Shown piece by piece: positions 35,294 through 45,164 of a stretch of 46,828 nucleotides of DNA (its first letter is position 1; the number at the start of each line of letters is the position of its first letter). The stretch lies in assembly GCA_025210735.1 (NCBI GenBank), contig JAOARD010000025.1, positions 1 through 46,828 of the forward strand, written 5' to 3'. The DNA comes from Bacteroidales bacterium. Its GTDB lineage: Bacteria > Bacteroidota > Bacteroidia > Bacteroidales > UBA6680. The translations under genes and the position numbers were made by a program. The notes below the pieces were generated by a model. That model was not told where the DNA came from. It searched no databases and saw only the letters and a program-made list of their open reading frames with translations.

Positions 35294-35306
35294 CAAATAT
35301 AGTTAA

Positions 35307-36563
35307 TTAACTTCCAAAATCATCAAACATAATGTTCTCATCAGGCACTCCAAGATCCCAAAGCATCTTCTGAACTGCATCGTTCATCATCGGAGGTCCA
35401 CACAGATAGTACTCTATCTCTTCCGGCTCCTCATGTTTGCTCAGATACTCATCATAAATAACCTGATGTATAAATCCTGTCTTTCCTTCCCAGTTATCCT
35501 CTGGCTGAGGCTCAGAAAGAGCTATCTCAAAATTAAAGTTAGGATTCTCTGCCTCTATTTTATCAAAATGATCCTGATAGAACACCTCTCTTTTAGAACG
35601 CGCTCCGTACCAGAACGTAGCTTTTCTGTCGGTATTCTGTGTAAGGAACTGATCAAATATGTGCGAACGCATTGGAGCCATTCCGGCACCACCACCAATA
35701 AACATCATCTCGCGTTTAGTATCCTTAATAAAGAACTCACCGTAAGGTCCCGAAACAGTAACCTTATCGCCCGGTTTAAGCGAGAATATATATGAAGAAC
35801 AAACTCCCGGATTAACATTCATAAATCCATTCTTTGCTCTGTCCCAAGGTGGAGTTGCAATACGTATATTAAGCATTACAATATTTCCCTCAGCAGGGTG
35901 GTTTGCCATTGAGTAAGCTCTGTATGTCTCTTCACTGTTCTTCATATTCAGATCCCACATATTAAACTTATCCCACTCGTCACGATACTCCTCTTCAATC
36001 TCAAAATCTTTGAAACCTACATTACACTTAGGAACATCAATCTGTATATAACCTCCCGAACGGAAATCAAGAGTTTCTCCTTCAGGTAGTTTAACAACAA
36101 ACTCTTTAATAAATGTAGCCACGTTATGGTTCGATACCACTTCGCACTCCCATTTTTTAATACCCATTACCTCTTCAGGAACCTTAACCTTCATGTCCTG
36201 ACGAACCTTAACCTGACAACCTAATCGCCAGTCGCTCTGTTGCTCTTTACGTGTAAAAAATCCTGTCTCTGTAGGAAGAATAGAGCCACCGCCCTCTTCA
36301 ACCTGACACTTACACATACCACAGGTTCCACCACCTCCACAAGCCGAAGGAAGGAAGATACCATTATCAGACATTGTATTAAGCAGGGTTGATCCCGGTT
36401 CAACCTCAAGATCTTTCTCCCCGTTAATATTCACTTTAACCTCTCCTGACGGAGTAAGTTTCTTCTTTGCATACAACAGCATAGACACCAATAGTAGTAT
36501 AACAAGAAGAAATACACCTACCCCACTTAATATAACTGTTGTTGAAGATATTGCTATAATCAT
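35307..36563 (-). CDS. nqrF: Na+-NQR subunit F
   Basis: The product is 418 residues. NqrF takes electrons from NADH, passes them through FAD to a 2Fe-2S centre, and feeds the sodium pump. It has an N-terminal membrane helix (10-31), a ferredoxin domain with Cys75, Cys81, Cys84 and Cys116 as cluster ligands ([12 protein letters not shown]), an FAD domain with RAYSMANHP, and a NADH domain with [13 protein letters not shown] and CGPPMM. The end LDDFGS-like FDDFGS is usual. Length is normal. It is the last gene of the operon. Confidence 0.97.
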   Translation of the reverse strand: MIIAISSTTVILSGVGVFLLVILLLVSMLLYAKKKLTPSGEVKVNINGEKDLEVEPGSTLLNTMSDNGIFLPSACGGGGTCGMCKCQVEEGGGSILPTETGFFTRKEQQSDWRLGCQVKVRQDMKVKVPEEVMGIKKWECEVVSNHNVATFIKEFVVKLPEGETLDFRSGGYIQIDVPKCNVGFKDFEIEEEYRDEWDKFNMWDLNMKNSEETYRAYSMANHPAEGNIVMLNIRIATPPWDRAKNGFMNVNPGVCSSYIFSLKPGDKVTVSGPYGEFFIKDTKREMMFIGGGAGMAPMRSHIFDQFLTQNTDRKATFWYGARSKREVFYQDHFDKIEAENPNFNFEIALSEPQPEDNWEGKTGFIHQVIYDEYLSKHEEPEEIEYYLCGPPMMNDAVQKMLWDLGVPDENIMFDDFGS

Positions 36564-36586
36564 CTTAATTGAATTTCTTAATTAAA

Positions 36587-37204
36587 CTACAATTTGATAC
36601 CCATAAAGCTCATAAAAGCTATACCCATAAGACCGGTAACAATAAATGTAATACCAAGTCCGCGCAGAGGTGCAGGAACTTTTGAGTACTTAAGTTTCTC
36701 ACGTATTGCTGCAATACCAACAATAGCTAAAAACCATCCTATACCTGATCCTAAACCAAACGACGTTGCCTCTGCCAATGAGTTATATTCACGCTCCTGC
36801 ATAAATAGCGATCCTCCAAGAATAGCACAGTTTACAGCAATAAGCGGAAGGAAAATACCTAACGACGAATATAGTGCAGGTGAGAATTTCTCTACAACCA
36901 TCTCTACCAACTGCACCATAGATGCAATTACGGCAATAAACATTATAAAGCTAAGGAAGCTAAGATCAACAGTAGCAAACTCCTCTCCTAACCATGTCAT
37001 TGCGCCCGGAGCAAGTATATATTTATTAAGAAGATAATCTACAGGAACTGTAATAAATAGTACAAAAATTACAGCTAAACCAAGTCCAACCGATGTCTTT
37101 ACAGTTTTTGATACTGCCAGGTACGAACACATACCCAAAAAGTATGCAAATACCATGTTGTCAACAAAGATGGATTTTACAAAAATATTTATCAAATCTT
37201 GCAT
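36587..37204 (-). CDS. nqrE: Na+-NQR subunit E
   Basis: The product is 205 residues with six membrane helices. NqrE is homologous to NqrD and RnfA and forms with NqrD the membrane core that holds a 2Fe-2S centre on the sodium path. Conserved motifs are [15 protein letters not shown] with one cysteine and [13 protein letters not shown] with the second, which matches the paired-Cys pattern of the family. It follows nqrD by 17 bases and precedes nqrF by 23. Confidence 0.96.
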   Translation of the reverse strand: MQDLINIFVKSIFVDNMVFAYFLGMCSYLAVSKTVKTSVGLGLAVIFVLFITVPVDYLLNKYILAPGAMTWLGEEFATVDLSFLSFIMFIAVIASMVQLVEMVVEKFSPALYSSLGIFLPLIAVNCAILGGSLFMQEREYNSLAEATSFGLGSGIGWFLAIVGIAAIREKLKYSKVPAPLRGLGITFIVTGLMGIAFMSFMGIKL

Positions 37205-37221
37205 ATCAAAATCTCTTTAAA

Positions 37222-37869
37222 CTAGTTAGACTCTATTAAATCTTTATTACGACTACGCTGAACCCAGATAATAACACCCACAACAACAAGTGCCATTGGC
37301 GGAAGAATCATAAGTCCGTTATTAAAGTAGCCTAACTCATAAAACGCTTCAGGTACAACCTTAAATCCCCATACGGTACCTGAACCTAATAACTCACGGA
37401 AAAACGCAACAATAATAAGTATTCCGCCATATCCGGCAGCATTACCAATACCATCTAGTAACGATGGCCATGGCTTGTTACCAAGTGCAAACGCTTCTAA
37501 ACGTCCCATGATTATACAGTTTGTAATAATAAGACCAACAAATACAGAAAGCTGTTTACTTACATCGTAAACAAATGCTTTTAGTACCTGGTCTACAAGT
37601 ATTACAAGCGATGCAATAACCACAAGTTGTACAATAATTCTTATTCGCGATGGTATTGTATTACGTAGTAACGATATTATCACATTTGAGAAAGCCATCA
37701 CAACCATTACTGAGATAGCTAAAACAACAGCCGGCTGAAGCTTAACTGTTACCGCTAATGCCGAACATATACCAAGTACCTGAACAGTAATCGGGTTATT
37801 CTCATTAAGCGGATTTGTAAGAAGCTTCAGATTCTTTGATGAAAACAATGGTTCTTTTTCGCTCATCAT
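37222..37869 (-). CDS. nqrD: Na+-NQR subunit D
   Basis: The product is 215 residues with six membrane helices, a relative of NqrE. Diagnostic parts are the N-terminal NPLNENNPITVQVLGICSALAV and IITNCIIMGRLEAFALGN, each with one of the two Cys that ligate the membrane iron centre. The DGIGNAAGYG stretch is family-typical. Two adjacent ATG codons could serve as start; I give the upstream one. The gene follows nqrC by 9 bases. Confidence 0.96.
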   Translation of the reverse strand: MMSEKEPLFSSKNLKLLTNPLNENNPITVQVLGICSALAVTVKLQPAVVLAISVMVVMAFSNVIISLLRNTIPSRIRIIVQLVVIASLVILVDQVLKAFVYDVSKQLSVFVGLIITNCIIMGRLEAFALGNKPWPSLLDGIGNAAGYGGILIIVAFFRELLGSGTVWGFKVVPEAFYELGYFNNGLMILPPMALVVVGVIIWVQRSRNKDLIESN

Positions 37870-37878
37870 ATCAATTTT

Positions 37879-38601
37879 TTATTTTCTGTTTTTCGAAAAA
37901 TATGGTACATAAGCGTTCAGACAATCCTTAATCATGTCCTCAACACCCTTTGACGTAATTGTTCCTCCAGAGATAGCATCTACACCATGAACATCTGATG
38001 GCGCTGCTCCTCCTTTAACAACAGTAATAGAAACAAACTTTCCGTTCTCAAGAATCTGCTTTCCTACAAACGGATCCTGAAAAAAGTCCTTATCAATATC
38101 AGCTCCAAGTCCAGGAGTTTCACCTTTATGTGAGAATACAGCACCATAAATAGTATTCATATCCTCATTAAAAGCAATGTTTCCCCATACAGGGCCCCAA
38201 AGACCTTTTCCGCGTACCGGAATAACATATTTCAGACTACCATCATCTAGTTTACAAATATATAATGGCAGATTTCTCTTCTCTACAGGTTTTGCCAACT
38301 CCTCTTTAAGTTTAATATCAAAAGCACTCATTCCGCTCTTAACATTACCTTTAGAGTCAATAACAAGTTGTTCAACTACATATTTAGCAAACTCCTTCTC
38401 TACATAGCTGTTCTTATCAGCAACCTCGCTTGCCTTAGTAGCCAGTTTAACCGATCTTAGAATATCCTGTTTCTTCTCTATCTCCAGATTCTTCTGCTGA
38501 TATGGCTTAAGAAATATTGCAGCAACAGATAGAATTGTAGCCACTATAACTACCATTACAGAGGCATAAAGAAATATATATAAATTACTTTGTTTACTCA
38601 T
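37879..38601 (-). CDS. nqrC: Na+-NQR subunit C, covalent flavoprotein
   Basis: The product is 240 residues. An N-terminal membrane helix (about 9-31) anchors a periplasmic FMN-binding domain. The acceptor for covalent FMN is Thr214 in DAISGGTITSKG, the motif used by ApbE. GKGLWGPVWG and SHKGETPGLGADI are also typical. In the pump it passes electrons between NqrF/NqrD-E and NqrB. It follows nqrB by 12 bases. Confidence 0.96.
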   Translation of the reverse strand: MSKQSNLYIFLYASVMVVIVATILSVAAIFLKPYQQKNLEIEKKQDILRSVKLATKASEVADKNSYVEKEFAKYVVEQLVIDSKGNVKSGMSAFDIKLKEELAKPVEKRNLPLYICKLDDGSLKYVIPVRGKGLWGPVWGNIAFNEDMNTIYGAVFSHKGETPGLGADIDKDFFQDPFVGKQILENGKFVSITVVKGGAAPSDVHGVDAISGGTITSKGVEDMIKDCLNAYVPYFSKNRK

Positions 38602-38613
38602 ATCTATACTCTA

Positions 38614-39783
38614 TTAGGCTTTAACTTTTGCTCTTTTTAAACGTCTGCTTATACTACCCTGAACTACGTAGTGGTCAATAAGCGGAGCAAATGTATTCAT
38701 TAATAATATTGCAAGCATCATTCCTTCAGGATACGCCGGGTTAAATACCCTGATCATTACCGCAAAGAAACCTATCAGGAATCCATATATCCATTTACCT
38801 CTCTCTGTTTGAGCTCCCGATACCGGGTCTGTAGCCATAAACACAGCTCCAAATGCAAACCCTCCTAAAATAAGGTGGTGCCATGCTGGTATCGACATAA
38901 ACGGATTAACTGCAAATAGTTGGAAAATCCACCCCATTACAAGTCCACCAACTACTGTAGATAACATTATCTTCCAGCTTGCAATACCTGTATACAACAG
39001 TATTATTGCACCCAGAATTATTGCAATAGTAGATGTTTCACCAATTGATCCGGGAATAAGTCCTACAAACGAATCCCATACTGAGTATGCATCTGTTCCC
39101 TGAGATATTGCTTTTGCAAGCGGTGTTGCACCAGAGAAAGTATCAACAACTCCCTCGCCTGAGCTAAGGCCACTAACCCAAACAAAATCTCCCGACATCT
39201 TTGACGGATACGCAAAGAACAGGAATGCACGTGTTATAAGTGCAGGGTTCCAGATATTCATACCTGTACCACCAAACACCTCTTTACCAATAATTACCGC
39301 AAATGCTGTTGCCACTGCAACCATCCATAGCGGAGTATCAACTGGTATAATAAGTGGTATCAACATTCCACTAACCAGAAATCCTTCGTTAATCTCATGT
39401 TTACGAATCTGAGCAAAAGCAAACTCAATACCCAGACCAACAACATATGAAACTATAACTAACGGAAGTACTCTTACAAGACCATGCAGAAACATGTCCC
39501 AAAAACCAGCTTCCTGACCTATAGATAAAAAGTACTGATAACCCACATTGTACATTCCGAACAACAACGCCGGAACCAATGCAAGTACAACAATACTCAT
39601 TGTACGTTTCAGATCAACCGCGTCTCTGATATGCGATCCTATATTTGTAACCTTATCAGGAACAAACAGGAACGTATCAAATCCCTCGTATACCGATTTG
39701 AATTTACCAAGCTTCCCTCCCTCTTCAAAGTGGGGCTTGATATTATCCATAAACTTTTTTAAAGCTTTCATCTGTATCTTCAA
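38614..39783 (-). CDS. nqrB: Na+-NQR subunit B, membrane flavoprotein
   Basis: The product is 389 residues with about ten membrane helices and is the main sodium-translocating subunit. Covalent FMN is expected on Thr220 in SGATPLAKA. Riboflavin and quinone are bound by this subunit in characterised enzymes. Visible motifs are FGGTGMNIWNPALITRAFLFF and HHLILGGFAFGAVFMATDP, with an end ending in MNTFAPLIDHYVV. Its length fits the Bacteroidota form, shorter at the N-terminus than some. It follows nqrA by 50 bases. Confidence 0.96.
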   Translation of the reverse strand: MKIQMKALKKFMDNIKPHFEEGGKLGKFKSVYEGFDTFLFVPDKVTNIGSHIRDAVDLKRTMSIVVLALVPALLFGMYNVGYQYFLSIGQEAGFWDMFLHGLVRVLPLVIVSYVVGLGIEFAFAQIRKHEINEGFLVSGMLIPLIIPVDTPLWMVAVATAFAVIIGKEVFGGTGMNIWNPALITRAFLFFAYPSKMSGDFVWVSGLSSGEGVVDTFSGATPLAKAISQGTDAYSVWDSFVGLIPGSIGETSTIAIILGAIILLYTGIASWKIMLSTVVGGLVMGWIFQLFAVNPFMSIPAWHHLILGGFAFGAVFMATDPVSGAQTERGKWIYGFLIGFFAVMIRVFNPAYPEGMMLAILLMNTFAPLIDHYVVQGSISRRLKRAKVKA

Positions 39784-39833
39784 TTTTTTATTTTATGATC
39801 ATCAGTTAAAATAGGTAACTGATTCTCGTTTAC

Positions 39834-41186
39834 TTATCCTAACTCTTTGATCATTAATTCAAGACCTTCTCTAACTATCTTCTGTGTCTCAATTTTTGAT
39901 GTACAAACAAAGTCACAAAGAGCAAAATCCTCTTCAATAACTTCGTAAATACCAAGTTGCTCCATCTTATCAATATCTTCAGCAAGAATGGCCTTTAATA
40001 AAAACACAGGATATATATCCATTGGCATAACCTTCTCATACTGACCGCTCATTACAAACGCTCTGTCGCCTCCGTTATAATTAGTATCTAGATTATACTC
40101 CTTATTTGGTGTTAACCATGAAAAGAATGTTCTGGACATACTGAATTTATTAAGTCCCGGCATAGCCCAACCTAAAAATTCAGAGTGGTTACCTTCAGGT
40201 ATAACAGATAATAACCCGTCATAATATCCTAAATATCCGTCTTTTGATATCTGATTACCAGTAAGAACATTACCACTAATATATCGTATATCACCTTCGT
40301 TTACATTATCTTTTGTTATGCTGCTAACTGAAGCTCCTGCAATCATCTTGTAGTAACCGGTCTTCTTAATTTCCGATCCGGCTATAGCTACAATCTTTGA
40401 TGCATCATACACACCATCAGTAAACAAGCGTCCAATCATAACAACATTCTGAGGATTAATTGTCCAGACAATATCGCCCTTATTAATTGGGTTTGTTTTG
40501 TTTATCTGAACTCCAACATTGCCGGCAGGGTGTTTACCCTTAAAAGAGTTTATCATAACACCTTTCAGGTTCTTATAAACACTATTAAGAGCCGATGTAG
40601 CATCAACACCAATAACTACATTACCTTGTGTAAATGCCTTAATTACATCAATACCTTTGGCAAACATTTCGCCCTGATCTTTGATAACAAAATCTAAGTC
40701 AGGAGCCAATGGCGCAGTATCAAATCCCGAAATATAGATATCACGAGGAGTATCTGCCGGATTAGCAATTATTCCGTAAGGACGCTGAATAAATGATGGC
40801 CACAAACCACTCTTTAAAATGTGTTGCTTCATCAATTCAATATCAGAACCCAGCGGATCAACCTTACCAAACTCTTCATATTCAACCTGATCATCAGCCT
40901 TAATCACTATCTCCAGGATTTTTCTTCTGTCGCCACGTACAACAGACTCAATCTCTCCACTCACAGGCGATGTAAAAATTACATCCGGATTTTTCTTATC
41001 AAAAAACAAGGGAGTTCCTGCTTTTACCCTGTCCCCAACCTTTGCGGTCAGTTTAGGCGTAACCCCAACAAAATCGGTAGGCTTTACTGCATACCTCTCT
41101 GCCATAGGCGCTCTGAGCAAAACCTTTTCTGCTTTACCCTGAATTTTGATGTCTAATCCACGCTTTATGTTAATAACTTGAGACAT
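39834..41186 (-). CDS. nqrA: Na+-NQR subunit A
   Basis: The product is 450 residues, a cytoplasmic peripheral subunit without membrane helices. The N-terminus (INIKRGLDIKIQGKAE) and the FVGVTPKLTAKVGDRVKAGTPLFFDK segment, which is barrel-sandwich-like, mark NqrA. VFTSPVSGEIESVVRGDRRK follows. It is the first gene of the operon and has a good promoter upstream. Confidence 0.96.
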   Translation of the reverse strand: MSQVINIKRGLDIKIQGKAEKVLLRAPMAERYAVKPTDFVGVTPKLTAKVGDRVKAGTPLFFDKKNPDVIFTSPVSGEIESVVRGDRRKILEIVIKADDQVEYEEFGKVDPLGSDIELMKQHILKSGLWPSFIQRPYGIIANPADTPRDIYISGFDTAPLAPDLDFVIKDQGEMFAKGIDVIKAFTQGNVVIGVDATSALNSVYKNLKGVMINSFKGKHPAGNVGVQINKTNPINKGDIVWTINPQNVVMIGRLFTDGVYDASKIVAIAGSEIKKTGYYKMIAGASVSSITKDNVNEGDIRYISGNVLTGNQISKDGYLGYYDGLLSVIPEGNHSEFLGWAMPGLNKFSMSRTFFSWLTPNKEYNLDTNYNGGDRAFVMSGQYEKVMPMDIYPVFLLKAILAEDIDKMEQLGIYEVIEEDFALCDFVCTSKIETQKIVREGLELMIKELG

Positions 41187-41214
41187 ACTAAAATTTAGTT
41201 TATTTTTCAGTTAG

Positions 41215-41245
41215 CAAAATTATTCTTTTCTGATGCTTACACAAG
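41215..41245 (-). promoter_or_regulatory. Promoter of the nqr operon
   Basis: On the minus strand, CTTG (41,245-41,242) is followed after 19 bases by TAATTTTG (41,222-41,215), an exact Bacteroidota -7 box. The nqrA start lies 28 bases downstream. Confidence 0.72.
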
Positions 41246-41429
41246 CAATTATAAAACATTGTATACAATAATATAGATTTTTGTATACTTAAGCTCCTTT
41301 TTTAAAACAATTACCTGTTAAACTGCATCTTAACAATTTTTTAAATGTTATTATTTGTTAATTCTCTATCTATCCTTCATAAATTAAAATGTAAAATATA
41401 CCTTTATAAAACACGAATTTTAACAGACA

Positions 41430-42710
41430 ATGAACTTTAACAAAGTAAAATTTTTAACTATATTTATTACTCTTATTGTTTTTCAAATAACAATAAAAGC
41501 TCAGGCTGTAAACAACTATTACAGAGAAATTGTTTACAAAAAAAACATCAGAACAGTACTTTTTTATCAAAAAGGTAATCAGCTATCTAATCCTAATATC
41601 AGATTAAACTCAGCAGAGAGGGTTGTTCTTAGTTTTGACGATCTTAACAACGATCCTATTGACTATTATTATACAATTACACATTGTGATAAGAACTGGC
41701 GTGAGAGTAATCTTATGAAGTCTGAATACCTGTCGGGCTTTAATGAGAATCCTATATCAGATTACGACTACTCATTTAATACACTTGTACCCTACGTGCA
41801 CTATTCGCTTGAGTTACCAAACGACGATATAAACATTACCAAATCGGGTAACTATGTAGTTAGAGTATATTCAAACAGCTCACTTGAGGATATTGTACTT
41901 TGTAAGAGGTTTACAGTGTACGAGCCACAAACAACAATTGAGTACAGATATAAAAGACCATTGGGCGGAAATAATTACCAGACTGCACAGGAGATAAATC
42001 TTGAGATAAATACAAGAATGATGGATATTAACGATCCGTACTCTCAGATATTTGTTGCTGTACTGCAGAATAACGACTGGAACACTGTAAGAATGTATAA
42101 CAGACCCGATCAGGTAAGGGATAATGTTATTATATATAATGACCGCGACAGCATGGTGTTTAAAGGAGGTAATGAGTTCAGATATCTGGATATAAAGAAT
42201 GAGAAGTATCAGTCTGAAAGGATAAAGCGCATTGGTATGTTTAACGACTACTACATTGCCGATCTGCATCCTGATAAGGATTTGCTGTTTGAGCCTTACT
42301 TCTATCACAGAGATATAAACGGAAAATATCTTGTTAAAAGAGATCTATCGCAGGATAGTAATCTGGAGGCAGACTACATGTTTGTACACTTTACTCTTGA
42401 TTACGACAGACGAATTGTTCTGGGTAAACCATACTTATACGGAGAGCTAACCGATTGGGAGTGTACCGGAAAAAATATGCTTACATGGAATGAGGATAAC
42501 AAAAATTACGAGATAACCCTGATGTTAAAACAGGGATATTACAACTATAAATATGTTATAAAATTACCGGATGGTAAGATAAAGCAGAATATTTTTTCAG
42601 GAACTCATTTCGATACTCAGAATGTATACAACGTGTATGTTTACTATAACGACCCGATTTACAGATACGATCGTTTAGTATCAACCCGTACAATAAATAC
42701 AAAAGAGTAA
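41430..42710 (+). CDS. DUF5103, type IX secretion plug-domain protein
   Basis: The product is 426 residues with a signal peptide (about 1-25, ending TIKAQ). It begins with a beta-rich domain containing LSFDDLNNDPIDYYYTITHCDKNWRESNLM and YLSGFNENPISDYDYSFNT-like motifs, seen throughout the Bacteroidota in DUF5103 proteins. The Plug protein that closes the SprA translocon of type IX secretion belongs to this family. The second half holds an immunoglobulin-like region (LYGELTDWECTGKNMLTWNED). It is a single gene between the divergent nqr operon and pruA. A type IX role is from family knowledge; no sorting domains of that system were seen on the exported proteins here. Confidence 0.9.
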   Translation: MNFNKVKFLTIFITLIVFQITIKAQAVNNYYREIVYKKNIRTVLFYQKGNQLSNPNIRLNSAERVVLSFDDLNNDPIDYYYTITHCDKNWRESNLMKSEYLSGFNENPISDYDYSFNTLVPYVHYSLELPNDDINITKSGNYVVRVYSNSSLEDIVLCKRFTVYEPQTTIEYRYKRPLGGNNYQTAQEINLEINTRMMDINDPYSQIFVAVLQNNDWNTVRMYNRPDQVRDNVIIYNDRDSMVFKGGNEFRYLDIKNEKYQSERIKRIGMFNDYYIADLHPDKDLLFEPYFYHRDINGKYLVKRDLSQDSNLEADYMFVHFTLDYDRRIVLGKPYLYGELTDWECTGKNMLTWNEDNKNYEITLMLKQGYYNYKYVIKLPDGKIKQNIFSGTHFDTQNVYNVYVYYNDPIYRYDRLVSTRTINTKE

Positions 42711-42781
42711 TCAACAAAAATTAAAGTTTGATAAAAATTACAAAATGTGATTAAAATCATATATTAGCACAACTGAAAATA

Positions 42782-42789
42782 TATTTTTG
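42782..42789 (+). promoter_or_regulatory. -7 promoter element of pruA
   Basis: TATTTTTG matches TAnnTTTG. A TTG inside it opens the pruA frame but cannot be the start if this element is used, so the ATG at 42,823 is chosen. No convincing -33 box. Confidence 0.6.
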
Positions 42790-42822
42790 TATACAAATTT
42801 TAAAACCTTAATAAAACACAAA

Positions 42823-44454
42823 ATGGCAAAAGGATTCTATAATGTTCCGGTGGCTAAAAACGAGCCTATAAACAGCTACGCACCGGGCACACCAGAGAGA
42901 GCAGAGCTTAAGAAAGCAATTGAAGAAGCACGTTCAAAAGAGATTGAGGTGCCAATGTATATTGGTGGCGAAGAGGTAAAGACCGGAAATATGGGTCGTA
43001 TGTTTCCTCCACACGATATTAATCACACTCTTGGACATTTCCACAGAGGAGATGCATCGCATGTAAAGATGGCTATTGATGCTGCTCTTGCTGCAAAAGA
43101 GAAGTGGGCTAACCTTTCGTGGGAGCACAGAGCTTCTATCTTCTTAAAGGCTGCTGATCTTATAGCTGGTCCGTACAGAGCTAAAATAAACGCTGCAACA
43201 ATGTTGGCACAGAGTAAGAATGCATTTCAGGCAGAGATTGACTCAGCTTGTGAGCTTGCAGACTTCCTTAGATTCAACGTTAACTATATGACAGAGATTT
43301 ACAAACAACAGCCAGAATCGTCTGATGGTGTTTGGAACAGAGTAGAGCAACGTCCGCTAGAGGGATTTGTTTTTGCACTTACTCCGTTTAACTTTACTGC
43401 TATTGCCGGTAACCTTCCTTCAGCACCTGCTATGATGGGTAATGTTGTTGTTTGGAAACCTGCAAATACTCAGGTATACTCAGCTAAGGTTGTTATGGAG
43501 GTATTTAAGGCTGCAGGAGTTCCTGACGGAGTTATCAACCTTATGTACGTTTCTGGTCCGGTTGCAGGTGATGTTATATTCTCTCATCCTGAGTTTGCTG
43601 GTATCCACTTTACTGGTTCAACAGGTGTATTCCAGAATATCTGGAAAACTATTGGTGAGAATATCCACAACTACAAGTCGTATCCAAGAATTGTTGGTGA
43701 GACTGGTGGAAAAGATTTTATCATGGTTCACCCATCGGCTGATGTACAGACTGTTGTTACAGCAATATCAAGAGGTGCATTTGAGTATCAGGGACAGAAG
43801 TGTTCTGCTGCTTCAAGAGCGTATATACCTAAGAGCATGTGGGCAGCTGTTAAGGAAGGTGTTAAGAAAGATGTTGAATCATTCAAGATTGGTGGTACAG
43901 AGGATTTCGGAAACTTCTTTAACGCAGTTATCGACGAGGCTTCATTCAACAAACTTGCTGAGGCAATTGATAATGCTAAGAAAGATAAGGATGCTGAGAT
44001 TGTAATTGGTGGTACTTACGATAAGTCTGTAGGATACTTTATACATCCAACAGTAATTGAGGCTAAAGATCCACAATATATAACAATGGTTGAGGAGCTG
44101 TTTGGACCGGTTATTACAATTTATGTATACGACGATGAGAAGTTTGAAGAGACTATGGAGATACTTGATAATACATCAATTTATGCTCTTACAGGATCTA
44201 TTATATCTGAAGATCGTTATGCTATTGAGAGAGCTACAAAACGTTTGTCAAATGCAGCAGGTAACTTCTACATTAACGACAAACCAACAGGAGCTGTTGT
44301 TGGTCAGCAACCATTTGGTGGTGCAAGAGGATCAGGAACTAACGATAAGGCAGGATCTATGATCAACCTTCTTCGTTGGGTATCGCCTCGTACTATTAAA
44401 GAGACATTTGTTCCGCCAACAGATTACCGTTACCCATTTCTTGACAAAGAGTAA
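42823..44454 (+). CDS. pruA: L-glutamate gamma-semialdehyde dehydrogenase
   Basis: The product is 543 residues, the usual length of PruA1-type enzymes. It oxidises glutamate semialdehyde (from proline or ornithine) to glutamate with NAD+. Motifs are FALTPFNFTAIAGNLP, VWKPANT, the FTGSTGVFQNIW nucleotide loop, the general-base Glu in VGETGGKDF, and the catalytic Cys in YQGQKCSAASR, then EELFGPVITIYVY. The end PFGGARGSGTNDKAG is typical. No proline dehydrogenase gene is adjacent. It has its own -7 element and terminator. Confidence 0.95.
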   Translation: MAKGFYNVPVAKNEPINSYAPGTPERAELKKAIEEARSKEIEVPMYIGGEEVKTGNMGRMFPPHDINHTLGHFHRGDASHVKMAIDAALAAKEKWANLSWEHRASIFLKAADLIAGPYRAKINAATMLAQSKNAFQAEIDSACELADFLRFNVNYMTEIYKQQPESSDGVWNRVEQRPLEGFVFALTPFNFTAIAGNLPSAPAMMGNVVVWKPANTQVYSAKVVMEVFKAAGVPDGVINLMYVSGPVAGDVIFSHPEFAGIHFTGSTGVFQNIWKTIGENIHNYKSYPRIVGETGGKDFIMVHPSADVQTVVTAISRGAFEYQGQKCSAASRAYIPKSMWAAVKEGVKKDVESFKIGGTEDFGNFFNAVIDEASFNKLAEAIDNAKKDKDAEIVIGGTYDKSVGYFIHPTVIEAKDPQYITMVEELFGPVITIYVYDDEKFEETMEILDNTSIYALTGSIISEDRYAIERATKRLSNAAGNFYINDKPTGAVVGQQPFGGARGSGTNDKAGSMINLLRWVSPRTIKETFVPPTDYRYPFLDKE

Positions 44455-44475
44455 CAATTAATTTATAATAAACAT

Positions 44476-44507
44476 AAAAAGGCTATCTGGAACAGGTAGC
44501 CTTTTTT
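44476..44507 (+). terminator. Rho-independent terminator of pruA
   Basis: A stem GGCTATCTG (44,481-44,489) with CAGGTAGCC (44,493-44,501), with one G-T pair, is flanked by an A5 run and a T6 run. It lies 22 bases past the pruA stop. Confidence 0.87.
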
Positions 44508-44535
44508 GTTGTTGTATATAAAATACAGACAAAAT

Positions 44536-45141
44536 TAGCCTCGCAAGCTACGATACATCAACCAAAAAGGATAATTGATCATCATAGCCTATTATGCCGA
44601 AAAAAGTTAAAAAAATTGGCAATACTGAGGTTAGGAAGCTAAAAAAAGATTAGAAAATCGACTCTCTTAAGGTTAAGATCTGATAAAAAATTAATTTAAT
44701 AGGTCATATTTAGATACGAAACCAGAAGAAATTAAAAAGATTGATCATATTTAAGTACGAAGCTGGAAAAAATTAAAAAGACTGATCATATTCAAGTACG
44801 AAGCTGGAAAAAATTAAAAAGATTGATCATATTCAAGTACGAAGCTGGAAAAAATTAAAAAGACTGATCATATTCAAGTACGAAGCTGGAAAAAATTAAA
44901 AAGATTGGCCATCCTGGGTTAGGAACCTAAAAAAAGATAATAAGACAGCCCATATTGAGGTTAAGAGACCGGAAAAAATTAACAAACCTGACCATATTCA
45001 CATAATATGCCAAACCGAGAACAGTAAAAGCACCAAACTAAGCTTAATACAACCAAAAAACTTCAAGAGATGGTGTGTATTAAGGTTAATGTGGTATGCT
45101 AATATACAATCCCCACCCATCTGGATGAGAATGGGTGGGTG
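44536..45141. repeat. Dispersed repeat, right copy, expanded 41-bp array
   Basis: This is a second copy of the 291-768 element in the same orientation, alignable from an imperfect TAGC...GCTACGAT start to the final CCCACCC/GGGTGGG hairpin. It holds five well-conserved 41-base units (44,702-44,742; 44,743-44,783; 44,784-44,824; 44,825-44,865; 44,866-44,906), then two degenerate units (44,907-44,948 and 44,949-44,989). Unit tails alternate between GATT and GACT, which suggests expansion by a two-unit step. The left copy has only two conserved units. It fills the 700-base gap between pruA and the next minus-strand gene. Confidence 0.87.
45112..45139 (-). terminator. Hairpin at the end of the right repeat
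   Basis: A 9-bp perfect stem (CCCACCCAT at 45,112-45,120 with ATGGGTGGG at 45,131-45,139) occupies the same place as the terminator in the left copy, 25 bases past the stop of the next minus-strand gene. The T run is weaker here. Confidence 0.6.
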
Positions 45142-45164
45142 GTTTAACATATATTCTATAAAAT

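Noticed and set aside
36594..37037. 147-codon plus-strand frame opposite nqrE
   Set aside because: Antisense shadow of a conserved operon gene with no domain of its own.
43442..44005. 187-codon plus-strand frame inside pruA
   Set aside because: It is an out-of-phase shadow of pruA with Leu/Arg-biased low-complexity translation.
44702..44989. CRISPR array suggested by the tandem repeats
   Set aside because: Units are contiguous without unique spacers and no cas gene is near, so it is a tandem repeat.
291..45141. Two direct repeats as ends of a composite transposon or genomic island
   Set aside because: No transposase or integrase, no target duplication seen, and the interval is full of core genes such as ruvX, def, trkA and nqr.
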